From NCBI GenBank assembly GCA_026393985.1, contig JAPKZB010000083.1:1-39203 (forward strand): a DNA stretch of 39,203 bases. Reading direction: 5' to 3'. A model generated the notes under the pieces. The model searched no databases. It was not told the DNA's origin and worked only from the letters and a program-made list of their open reading frames with translations. The stretch is from Acidobacteriota bacterium. GTDB lineage: Bacteria; Acidobacteriota; Terriglobia; Bryobacterales; Bryobacteraceae. The first letter of the stretch is position 1. The number at the start of each line of letters is the position of its first letter. Position numbers and translations under genes: made by a program. Shown here one piece after another: positions 16,120 through 24,247 of the stretch.

Positions 16120-17648
16120 GGTTTTAATTGAATCGCACGGTTCACGGCGGTCGCAATGCGGCGCGTGCGACCGTCGGGCCAGGTGACCTCGACGTCGACC
16201 TGTTGGGCGGGGCCGAGGCCGAAGTGCAGGGGGCCGAGATAGGAGGAGGCGTAGCCGGTGGCGGAGGAGACCCAACGGGTTTGGGCGCCGATGCGGACGC
16301 GGGTGCCGGGTGCGCGGACGTCGACGCTGAGCCAGTTGCCGGCGCCCTGACAAGGATGGCGGAGCAGGCGGGGCGTGGCCTGGAGGGCGGTGAGGACGAC
16401 GTCGAGGCAGCCATCGGCGTTGAGGTCGGCGGCGACCAGGCCGCGGTACATGGCAGGTTCCAGGGCGGCCCAGCCGGCGCCGTGGGCGAAGGTGCCGTTG
16501 GCCTGATTGCGGAACCAGGCCGGGGGCTCTTTGGCCTTGGCGCCGTAGCCGCCAGTGGCGGACAGGGCATCGCTGCGGGCGGCGAGGATGTCTTTCCAGC
16601 CGTCGTTATCGAGGTCGGCGAAGGCGATGCCCCAGCCGGCCAGGGCGCGCGTCAGCGGAGCCAGCCGGCTCTTGGCCGTCGTCTCTTCAAACTCCTGGCC
16701 GAGGTTGCGGTAGAGCGGAAAGGTTTCGTCGCGGAGGGCCGTATAGACAAGATCGGGGCGGCCGTCGTTGTCGTAGTCTTCGGCGCTGACGCCCATTCCG
16801 GAGACGGGCCTGCCGTCCTGGGGGACGGCGACGCCGCGGGCGAAGGCGCACTCTTCGAAGCGGCCTTGGCCGAGATTGCGGAAGTAGAAGGCGAACGTGC
16901 GGTCGTTGGTGACGTAGAGATCGATGAGGCCGTCGGCGTCGAAGTCGGCCGCGGCGACGGACATGCCTTTGCCTTTGTGGGCGGCGATGCCGGAGGGAGC
17001 GGATACGTCGGTGAAGGTGCCGTCGCCGTTGTTGCGGAACAGGGCGTTGGGTTCCGGCGCGTAGTGGCGGGGGTGGCAGAAGTCGGGCTTGCCGACGACG
17101 AGGCACACCTGTTCGGTGGCGGGATTCCACTGGACGTAGTTGACGACGAACAGATCGAGGTCGCCGTCGTTTTCCATGTCGAACCAGGCGGCGGCGACGG
17201 ACCAGCGGCCGCGGTTATCGAGCCGGGCGGCGGCGGTGGCGTTGGTGAAGGCGCCGTTGCCTTGGTTGCGATAGAGGGTGATGCCGCGGAGGCCGAGGGT
17301 GAGCAGGTCGGGGTAGCCGTCGTTGTCGTAGTCGCCGGCGGCGGCGCCGAGGTCGTAGTCGAGGCCGGTGAGTCCGGCGGCGGCGGTGACGTTGGTGAAC
17401 TGGAAATTGCCGTTATTGCGCAGGAGCGCGTTGGGGGCCTTCGGGCCCTGGGGCAGGGCGCCGCCGTTGGGGAAGAAGAGGTCGAGGCGGCCGTCGTTGT
17501 TGTAGTCGAAGACGGCGATGCCGCCGGGGGTGGTGGCGGGGAGGGGTTTCTTAACGGACTCGCCGGTAACGAGGACGGGGCCCAAGGGGGCCACCGTCCA
17601 GTTACCGGCGAGGGTGAGGAACAGCAGGTTAAGGGATGACCACTTCAT
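16116..17648 (-). CDS. CRTAC1-type FG-GAP/VCBS repeat protein with ASPIC/UnbV domain
   Basis: This 510-residue predicted secreted protein has a hydrophobic N-terminus (MKWSSLNLLFLTLAG), then a beta-propeller with at least seven calcium-binding loops of the form DxDxDGxxD (for example DYNNDGRLDLF, DYDNDGYPDLL, DMENDGDLDLF, DFDADGLIDLY, DLDNDGWKDIL, DLNADGCLDVV). The C-terminus (about 430-510) is an ASPIC/UnbV domain with GTRVRIGAQ and a VEVTWPDGR ending. Such proteins are extracellular or periplasmic and are often linked to adhesion or polymer binding; no enzymatic activity is established. It follows TonB receptor 3 by 12 bp and is joined to the TPR gene by an ATGA overlap, so a shared receptor-associated role is likely. 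Confidence 0.92.
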   Translation of the reverse strand: MKWSSLNLLFLTLAGNWTVAPLGPVLVTGESVKKPLPATTPGGIAVFDYNNDGRLDLFFPNGGALPQGPKAPNALLRNNGNFQFTNVTAAAGLTGLDYDLGAAAGDYDNDGYPDLLTLGLRGITLYRNQGNGAFTNATAAARLDNRGRWSVAAAWFDMENDGDLDLFVVNYVQWNPATEQVCLVVGKPDFCHPRHYAPEPNALFRNNGDGTFTDVSAPSGIAAHKGKGMSVAAADFDADGLIDLYVTNDRTFAFYFRNLGQGRFEECAFARGVAVPQDGRPVSGMGVSAEDYDNDGRPDLVYTALRDETFPLYRNLGQEFEETTAKSRLAPLTRALAGWGIAFADLDNDGWKDILAARSDALSATGGYGAKAKEPPAWFRNQANGTFAHGAGWAALEPAMYRGLVAADLNADGCLDVVLTALQATPRLLRHPCQGAGNWLSVDVRAPGTRVRIGAQTRWVSSATGYASSYLGPLHFGLGPAQQVDVEVTWPDGRTRRIATAVNRAIQLKP

Positions 17649-17660
17649 CCTTTGCGTCCG

Positions 17661-20600
17661 CTAGAAAGAGTAGCGGAGAGCGAACTGGATTTGGCGGTTG
17701 GCGGCGGTGCTGGTGATGACGCCGTAGGTGGGCGTATTCAGAACATAACCGCCCGAACCGGGCGCCCCGAACATGGTGTGGTTCGGGAAGTTGAAGAACT
17801 CACCCCGGAGTTCGAGCGAATGACCCTCGATGATGCGGAACTTCTTGGCGATCGAGAAGTCGAACACGCGGCGGCCGTCGTCGCGCACAATGTACGCGCC
17901 GGCGTTGCCGAAGGTGAACGCATCGGGCATCACGAAAGCAGACGTGTCAAACCACCGGTCCGGCGTCCGCTGGTCGGCGGACAGATTGGGGTTGCGGACC
18001 ACATTCGGACGCTCCTGGGTGCGGCCCACGTTGGCGCGGTCGAGACCCGTGCGGACGTTGGACGGGGTGCCGGTCTGCCACTGCACGATGCCTTCGATGG
18101 CCCAGCCACCGAGTACGCCATCGACGAAGCGATTCCAGTCACCGCCGAAGGAACGGCCACGGCCGAAGGGCAGGTCGTAAACATAGCCCATCTTGAAGGC
18201 GTGGGTGATGTCGTACGAGCAGCGGGACCAGTCGGCGCGCAGGTTGAAGATGTCCTGGTACTTGCCTTCGGCGAGCGAGGACTGGTTGTCCATGCACTTG
18301 CCCCAGGTGTAGTTGGAGAGGATTGTCAAACCCTTGCTGAAGCGCTTGTTCAGCTTGATCTGCAGGGCGTTGTACTCGGAGTTGAACATGTTCTCGCCGC
18401 CGTCCATGTTGCCGACAAAGCCCGCGGCCGCCAGGCGGCGACGCGGATCGATGGGTCCAGGGCCGGGCTTGAAGGCATTGTTCAGGCCGTAGTAGCCGAT
18501 CTGCTTTTTGTTCGACGAGCCGACGTAGCCGACGTCGAGTGTCATGTCCTGCTGCAACTGACGCTGCACGAACAGGTTCCACTGCATCGAGTACGGCGTG
18601 CGGTTGTTCGGGTTCTGGGGCCAGCCGCCGATCGCCTGCGTCGAGCCGAAGCCGGGGCCGGGCTGGTTGATGCTGTAGTCGGGCACCGCGCCGCGGTTGA
18701 AGCTGATCTCCTGCTGCGGCAGGTAGGGCCAGAACTTACGCAGGTCGTTGATCTCCTGCATGAACGTGGTGTTGTAGAAGACGCCGGCGCCGGCGCGGAT
18801 GACGGTCTTGCTGTTGGCTTGATAAGCGAGGCCGAGGCGCGGGGCAAAGTTGTTCATGTCGTTCCGCATCAGGGAGCGGCCGTAGCCAAGGGTCTTGGCG
18901 GGCGCGTTGTCGCGAAGCGGATTGGTGCCCGCCCACAGCAGTTCGGCGCCGTAGTTGCCCTGCGCGTCGCGGGTGATGACCAGGTTGCCGAGGGCGTTGT
19001 TGGTATCCCACGGCCGGATGCCGGACTCCCAGCGAATGCCGAGATTGATGGTGAGGCGGTCAGTGACGCGCCAGTCGTCCTGGAAGAACGCTTCGCCGTA
19101 GGGCTGGCGGGCGAACAGGCGCGGGATGCTGAAGCCGCGGCGGACGTAGCTGGGGTAGCCCAGCAGCATCGTCGCCAGGGCGTTACCCTGCGAGGGGTTC
19201 AGGTCGTCCGCGGTGAGCGAGGTCCAGAACTGGGCATCGCCGTTGGTGGGGTTTGAATACGCGGCGTCCATGGCGCGCCAGGTGTAGCCGCCGCCCATCT
19301 TGAAGGAGTGCCGACCCACGACCATCGACAGCTTGCCGCTCGTCTGGTGGTTCTTGTCCATGATGGTTTCGCCGCCGCCGCCGCCCGCGGCGAGGTAGCC
19401 CTGGGGCGAGAAGCTCGGCAGGGTGCCGCAAAGCGCGTCCTTGTCGAAGATCTGCACGCCGCCCGCTTCGAGGATGCCGGCGCGGGTGATGCCGTTGCGG
19501 AAGACCGGGCAGCCGGGGTTGTTCGGGCTGTTGTAGCCGTACTTGACTTCGAGCACGGTGGAGGGGCTGATGATGTTGTTCCAGCCGACGCCCCAGTTGC
19601 GGACGTCGTAGCGGTTCTCGCTGACAAACAGCGCCGAGGCGGCAGGCACCAGCTGGCCCACGCGCTGTTCGAGCATGCGGCCCCAGATGATGTTCTTGTC
19701 GTTGATGGTGTGATCGACGCGGAGCACGATCATGTCGCGGTCGATGGCCTGGCCTTCGGTCTGCAGGAAGTTGTTCACGAGACCGGGCCGGTTCGGCAGC
19801 GGGTGGAGCGTGTCCACGGTGCGGCGCATGCCCTGGTTGATGCGGTTAGTCGGGATGATGTTGCCCGGGAAGAGCTGGCGCACAATGCGGCCCTGCGCAT
19901 CGAGCTGGCCGGTGAGCGGGTCGTAGATGCGCTGCGAGATGCCGCTGAAGTTGCCGGCGCGCATTTCGGCGGTCGGTACCGTGCTCTGCGCGGTCTGGCC
20001 GCGGCGCAGCCGGAAGCCTTCCCAGCCGAGGAACCAGAAGGTTTTCTCGCGGCCGTTGTAGATCTTGGGCAGCAGCACCGGTCCGCCGATGGCGAGGCCG
20101 TACTGATTCTGGCGGAAGGGCACTTTGCCACGGCCCTGCTTGTTGGCGAAGAACTCGTTGGCGTCGAACTTGTCGTTGCGGACGAACGAGTACAGCGAGC
20201 CGTGCAGGTCGCGGGTGCCGGACTTGATGGAGACGTTGACGTTAGCGCCGGCCGAGCGGCCGTACTCGGCCGAGTTGCCGGTGGCGACGCGGAACTCCTG
20301 GATGGCGTCCATGGGCGGTGAGCCGCCGGGCGAGTTCATGAACATCATGTTGTTGTCGACGCCGTCGAGGGTGTAGTTATTGTCCTGCGTGCGCTGGCCG
20401 TTGACGGAGACCATCTGGGCGCCGGAGAGACCGCCGCGGCCCTGGCTGCGCTGGATGTCGCTGGTGCCCGGCATCAGCACGAGCAGGCGCGTATAGTTGC
20501 GTCCGTTTACCGGAATGCGCGCCAGTTGCGACTGCGAAATGACGCCGCCGACCGAGGCTTCCTGGGTCTGCAGCATGGGCGCCGCGCCGGTGACTTCAAC

Positions 20601-20951
20601 GCTTTCGGTGACGTTGCCGACTTCGAGGGCGACGTCGATTTTGACGACGGCGCCGGTCTGGAGCACGACGTCTTTCTGGACTTTGGTCTTAAAGCCATTG
20701 AGTTTGGCGGTTATGGTGTAGGTTCCCGGAACCAGCGGGCCGAGGCGATAAGCGCCGGTGTCGTTGGTGACCACCTCGCGGGCAACGCCGGTGGCGTTGT
20801 TAACGGCTGAGATGGTGGCGCCGGCGGCCGAAGCGCCGGAGGCATCCGAGATGATGCCGACCAGCGTGGCATCGGAGGTTTGCGCCAGGGAAACAAGAGG
20901 AATGGCAGCGCTGAGCAGCAGCGCAGCCAGGTATTTTGGTTTGATTTGCAT
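17661..20951 (-). CDS. TonB-dependent receptor 3, Oar-like, with carboxypeptidase regulatory-like domain
   Basis: This 1,096-residue predicted outer-membrane receptor starts with a signal peptide (about 1-23, MQIKPKYLAALLLSAAIPLVSLAQ), then a carboxypeptidase-regulatory-like domain (about 25-115, ATLVGIISDASGASAAGATI). The plug has IPVNGRN near 148-154 with a following MPG, and the barrel ends ALRYSF with the expected C-terminal phenylalanine. It is the first gene of an operon with the CRTAC1 and TPR genes. The upstream spacer holds a TCTTGT-N5-ACAAGA dyad close to the start. No clear Shine-Dalgarno is visible before ATG 20951. The ligand is unknown; receptor plus surface/periplasmic binding proteins resembles a nutrient-capture system in logic, though it is not a SusCD pair by sequence. 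Confidence 0.9.
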   Translation of the reverse strand: MQIKPKYLAALLLSAAIPLVSLAQTSDATLVGIISDASGASAAGATISAVNNATGVAREVVTNDTGAYRLGPLVPGTYTITAKLNGFKTKVQKDVVLQTGAVVKIDVALEVGNVTESVEVTGAAPMLQTQEASVGGVISQSQLARIPVNGRNYTRLLVLMPGTSDIQRSQGRGGLSGAQMVSVNGQRTQDNNYTLDGVDNNMMFMNSPGGSPPMDAIQEFRVATGNSAEYGRSAGANVNVSIKSGTRDLHGSLYSFVRNDKFDANEFFANKQGRGKVPFRQNQYGLAIGGPVLLPKIYNGREKTFWFLGWEGFRLRRGQTAQSTVPTAEMRAGNFSGISQRIYDPLTGQLDAQGRIVRQLFPGNIIPTNRINQGMRRTVDTLHPLPNRPGLVNNFLQTEGQAIDRDMIVLRVDHTINDKNIIWGRMLEQRVGQLVPAASALFVSENRYDVRNWGVGWNNIISPSTVLEVKYGYNSPNNPGCPVFRNGITRAGILEAGGVQIFDKDALCGTLPSFSPQGYLAAGGGGGETIMDKNHQTSGKLSMVVGRHSFKMGGGYTWRAMDAAYSNPTNGDAQFWTSLTADDLNPSQGNALATMLLGYPSYVRRGFSIPRLFARQPYGEAFFQDDWRVTDRLTINLGIRWESGIRPWDTNNALGNLVITRDAQGNYGAELLWAGTNPLRDNAPAKTLGYGRSLMRNDMNNFAPRLGLAYQANSKTVIRAGAGVFYNTTFMQEINDLRKFWPYLPQQEISFNRGAVPDYSINQPGPGFGSTQAIGGWPQNPNNRTPYSMQWNLFVQRQLQQDMTLDVGYVGSSNKKQIGYYGLNNAFKPGPGPIDPRRRLAAAGFVGNMDGGENMFNSEYNALQIKLNKRFSKGLTILSNYTWGKCMDNQSSLAEGKYQDIFNLRADWSRCSYDITHAFKMGYVYDLPFGRGRSFGGDWNRFVDGVLGGWAIEGIVQWQTGTPSNVRTGLDRANVGRTQERPNVVRNPNLSADQRTPDRWFDTSAFVMPDAFTFGNAGAYIVRDDGRRVFDFSIAKKFRIIEGHSLELRGEFFNFPNHTMFGAPGSGGYVLNTPTYGVITSTAANRQIQFALRYSF

Positions 20952-20964
20952 AGGAAGCGAGAGT

Positions 20965-20981
20965 TCTTGTGATTGACAAGA
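20965..20981. promoter_or_regulatory. Dyad and -35-like box between receptor 3 and the lactonase operon
   Basis: TCTTGT (20965-20970), GATTG, ACAAGA (20976-20981) form a perfect 6-bp inverted repeat. Within it TTGACA (20973-20978) is an exact -35 box for the plus strand, with TATCGA (20995-21000) as a weak -10 after 16 bp. A transcription start near 21007 would serve the ATG at 21036. The dyad lies 14 bp from the minus-strand start, so a regulator binding there could affect both operons. Confidence 0.42.
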
Positions 20982-21035
20982 GGTCTTTGGACTCTATCGA
21001 AGATTGGGCTTTCCGTCAACACGGGACGCCGCGCT

Positions 21036-21998
21036 ATGATCGGGCTGATTGCTATGATTTTCCGCACGATTGCAGAGGAATTTTATGCCCCCGGCGGCGA
21101 CGAGCTGCGTTACCTGCCCGAAGGCCCCCGCCTGCTGCGGGGCGGGAAGGAACTGGGCTGGGTGGCGATTCAACACAGCGCCGATGCCACCCATGGCAGC
21201 CTGAACCGGCTGGACCTTGGCAGCGTAAAGAACCGGACGCTGGCGCTGCCGGGGCGGCCCGGGTTTTTCGCCGAAACGGAGACCCCCGGGCGGTGGCTTG
21301 TCGGCATGGAGCGGGGGCTGGTGCTGGTGGATTGGGCTACGGGCGCCGTTGAGGAGTTGGGCGTTACTGTCTCAGACGACCCGCGCGTGATCATCAACGA
21401 TGGTCTCGCCGTCGCGGGTGGCGTGCTGTTCGGGACCAAGCACCTTGGCTTCTCCGAGCCGATCGCGGCGCTCTACTTCTATGACACGGCGGCCGGCCGT
21501 CTGCACACCGTGCTCGATGGCCAGACCTGCTCGAACGGCAAGGACCTGCGCGGCGACCGTCTCATCGACATCGATTCGACGCCCCGGGCCATCAGCCGCT
21601 ACCGCTGGGACGCTACCACGCGGCAAGCCACGGGGCGCGAAGTGATTGTAGACCCCGCCGATCTGCCGGCCTACCCGGACGGCCTGCGCCCATCGCCTGA
21701 AGGCGAAAGCATCCTGGTCGCCTTCTTTGATCCCGGCGCTGTTGCCGATGGCTGCGCGCGGATGTACCGCGTGGCCGATGGCGCCCTCGAGGCCGAATGG
21801 GTGATTCCCGGTTCGCCGCGGGTGACCTGCCCGGAGTTTGTCGAGCTCGACGGCAAAGTGAAGGTGGTCTTCACGACCGCCGTCGAGGGGATGCCGCCGG
21901 AGATTCGCGCGCTGGCTCCCGGGGCGGGGTCGCTCTACATCGCCGATACCCCGTTTAACCGCCTGCCCGCGCCGCCGCCGCTTGTGAAGATACAGTAA
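21036..21998 (+). CDS. SMP-30/gluconolactonase family protein
   Basis: This 320-residue six-bladed propeller protein is related to SMP-30/gluconolactonase, which hydrolyses aldonolactones using one divalent metal. Candidate metal-site residues are Glu29 (LPEGP), Asn167 (CSNGKD) and Asp215 (YPDGLRPSPEG), with Asn121/Asp122 (IINDGLAV) at the usual substrate-side position. No signal peptide is evident, so it is probably cytoplasmic, unlike the fused SMP-30 domain at 4020-5753. I chose ATG 21036; ATG 21054 is also possible. The longer frame from TTG 20973 begins inside the -35 box. It is followed after 5 bp by the CE15-like esterase, so lactone opening may follow release of a uronic or aldonic acid. 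The substrate is inferred only. Confidence 0.82.
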   Translation: MIGLIAMIFRTIAEEFYAPGGDELRYLPEGPRLLRGGKELGWVAIQHSADATHGSLNRLDLGSVKNRTLALPGRPGFFAETETPGRWLVGMERGLVLVDWATGAVEELGVTVSDDPRVIINDGLAVAGGVLFGTKHLGFSEPIAALYFYDTAAGRLHTVLDGQTCSNGKDLRGDRLIDIDSTPRAISRYRWDATTRQATGREVIVDPADLPAYPDGLRPSPEGESILVAFFDPGAVADGCARMYRVADGALEAEWVIPGSPRVTCPEFVELDGKVKVVFTTAVEGMPPEIRALAPGAGSLYIADTPFNRLPAPPPLVKIQ

Positions 21999-22003
21999 GG
22001 CGT

Positions 22004-24247
22004 ATGCGCATTGCGGGTTGGTTGTTGCTAGTGGCGCTGTCCGCCTCTGGACAGGATGGTTCGCTTACGGAGCTGCTGCGGCTGCTGCGGCCGAGCGATC
22101 CGCCGCCGGACGGGCGCTACAACGCGACCGACCGGACCTGGGAAGAGTGGCTCCAGCGAACCGGCGAACAGCCGCCGGACTTCGCCGCTCTGCGTTCGAT
22201 TCCCGGGCTGCCCGACGCGCTCGAAGGCGTGAAGACCCGGGCCGAATGGACGCGGCGCCGCGCGGAGTTGAAGAAGCTGGTTGAGCGCTGGATGTTTGGC
22301 CGGATGCCGCCGGCGCCGGGGAATCTCCGCGCCGTGGTGACCAGCGAGCGCAAAGAAGGCAGGGCCACCGTGCGCGAGGTGCGCCTCGAGTTCGGCCCGG
22401 ATCGCCGGGCGACGCTGCGCGTGGAACTGATCATTCCTGAAAGCAGGCCCGAGGGCAAAGGCCCCTTTCCCGTCTTTCTCACCAACCACGGGGTGAACCG
22501 ACCGTGGATCTATACGGCCGTCCGCCGCGGCTATATCGCCTGCGTCTACCACGCCACGGATCCGCGCTATCAGAACGGCGACGACTCGGACGCCTGGGTG
22601 GAGATCTATCCGGACTACGACTGGAGCGTGCTGGCGCGCTGGGCCTGGGCCGCATCGCGCGCCGTGGATTATCTCGTTACGCTCCCCGAGGTGGACGCCG
22701 GCAAGATCGGCACCACCGGCCATTCGCGCAACGGCAAGTCGGCGCTGCTGGCGGCGGCGATGGACGAACGGATTGGAGCCGTCGTGCCTTCGAGCGGGAA
22801 CAGCGGCGAGGTGGACCCGTGGCGCTACACGACCGAGCCGTTCGCCAACGAGAGTATTGAGCTGTTGACCGGGGCGCAATCGCACTGGTTCCATCCGCGG
22901 TTGCGTTTCTTTGCCGGGCGCGAGGATAAGCTGCCGGTGGACCAGAACACGCTGCTCGCGCTGGTGGCGCCGCGCGGCGCAATGCTCTATAGCGGTTACG
23001 CCGAGTCGGCGGGGAACCCTTTCGGATTCGAGCAGGCTTATCGCGACGCCCGGCGCGTCTACCGGTGGCTTGGCAAGGAGCAGAACGTCTGGCTGCATCT
23101 GCGGGCGGGCGAACATCCGACCTCGGCCGGGGACGTTGAGAATTTCATCGATTTCTTCGACGCCGTCTTTGGCCGGGCGGTGATCCCGAAGCAGGAGACC
23201 TGGGTCCACGGCTACGAGTACAAGGGACCGCAAACCCCGTCGCCCCCAGGCCCGCCGCCCCCAGGAAAGTTGGGCGACCGGGAGCAGATCGCGTGGGTGC
23301 TCGGCGAGGAGCCGCCGGGAGTGCGGAACCTGCAACTGCGGCGGGCGCCGCTTGAGATCAGCAGCGTCGAAAGCTGGATTGCCGGGGTGCTGCGCCGGCC
23401 TTCGATGGACGCGACCGTGCGTGAGCGGATCGCGCGGGAGGGGATGCGGTGGACCGAGGTGCCGTTCGGCGACGGGCTGAAGGGCGATCTGTTTCTGCCG
23501 CAGGCCAAGGGCCGCTACCCGGTGGTGATCTGGCTGCACGGTTATACCTATCAGGCGGGGTGGTCGATCATGGCGCCGTGGTCGAGTGGCGGGAGCGCCT
23601 GGCGGCTGGATCAGCGGCCGTCGATTCCCGATCTGGTGAAGCAGGGCTTCGCGGTGTTTGCCTTTGACCAGATCGGCTTCGGGGCGCGGGTGCTCGATGC
23701 GCGGGATTTCTACCGGCGCTATCCGCGCTGGAGCCTGATGGGGAAGATGGTGGCGGATACGCGGGCGGCGGTCGAGGCTCTCGGGCAGACGAGCGAGGTG
23801 GGCGATGTGTACCTGATGGGCTATGCGCTGGGGGGCAAGGTGGCGTTGCTCGCGGCGGCGCTCGACGAGCGCGTGAAAGGCCTGGCCGTGGTGAGCGGCT
23901 TCGATGTGCTGCGGGCCGCGACGGCGGACAAAGGGGTGGAGGGCATCCGGCACTATTCGCATCTGCACGGGCTGCTGCCGCGGCTGGGGCCTTACGTGGA
24001 CAGCCCGCGGAGTTCGCCGTTTGACTTCGACGCGGCGGTGCGGCTGACGGCGGGGCGGCCGGTGCTGCTGATTGCGCCCACGCTCGACCGCTACGTGCGC
24101 GCTGCGGACGTGGCGGCGGCGGTGCGGCCGCTGGTGCGGCCGGGTCTGACGGTGGAGACGCCGCTCGACTTCAACCGCTTCCGGCGTCAGACGCAGCAGC
24201 GGGTCGCCAGTTGGCTGGTCGAGGTTAGAGACCGAAGCGCTCGATGA
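22004..24247 (+). CDS. Two-domain CE15-like glucuronoyl esterase fused to a degenerate alpha/beta hydrolase
   Basis: This 747-residue protein has a signal peptide (MRIAGWLLLVALSASGQ). Domain 1 (about 60-395) matches carbohydrate esterase family 15, which cleaves lignin-glucuronoxylan ester bonds; it shows GHSRNGK at 239-245 (Ser241 nucleophile) and His371 (EHPTSAGD). A proline-rich linker (about 411-423) leads to domain 2 (about 450-740), an alpha/beta hydrolase with LHGY at 511-514. Its nucleophile elbow reads GYALG (606-610), so the serine is replaced by Ala608. The acid may be Asp695, but where the catalytic His is expected the sequence is DFNRFRR. Domain 2 is therefore probably catalytically dead and may bind substrate. 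The gene starts 5 bp after the SMP-30 stop with AAGG upstream. It overlaps the convergent NtrC-type gene by 23 bp. CE15 assignment is by motif only. Confidence 0.83.
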   Translation: MRIAGWLLLVALSASGQDGSLTELLRLLRPSDPPPDGRYNATDRTWEEWLQRTGEQPPDFAALRSIPGLPDALEGVKTRAEWTRRRAELKKLVERWMFGRMPPAPGNLRAVVTSERKEGRATVREVRLEFGPDRRATLRVELIIPESRPEGKGPFPVFLTNHGVNRPWIYTAVRRGYIACVYHATDPRYQNGDDSDAWVEIYPDYDWSVLARWAWAASRAVDYLVTLPEVDAGKIGTTGHSRNGKSALLAAAMDERIGAVVPSSGNSGEVDPWRYTTEPFANESIELLTGAQSHWFHPRLRFFAGREDKLPVDQNTLLALVAPRGAMLYSGYAESAGNPFGFEQAYRDARRVYRWLGKEQNVWLHLRAGEHPTSAGDVENFIDFFDAVFGRAVIPKQETWVHGYEYKGPQTPSPPGPPPPGKLGDREQIAWVLGEEPPGVRNLQLRRAPLEISSVESWIAGVLRRPSMDATVRERIAREGMRWTEVPFGDGLKGDLFLPQAKGRYPVVIWLHGYTYQAGWSIMAPWSSGGSAWRLDQRPSIPDLVKQGFAVFAFDQIGFGARVLDARDFYRRYPRWSLMGKMVADTRAAVEALGQTSEVGDVYLMGYALGGKVALLAAALDERVKGLAVVSGFDVLRAATADKGVEGIRHYSHLHGLLPRLGPYVDSPRSSPFDFDAAVRLTAGRPVLLIAPTLDRYVRAADVAAAVRPLVRPGLTVETPLDFNRFRRQTQQRVASWLVEVRDRSAR

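Noticed and set aside
17661-20951. SusC-type receptor of a SusCD pair
   Set aside because: No SusD-like lipoprotein is present; the domain order and motifs are those of Oar-like acidobacterial receptors.
20973-21035. Upstream TTG start extending the SMP-30 protein
   Set aside because: The TTG falls inside a TTGACA -35 box, and the added residues do not resemble the family N-terminus.
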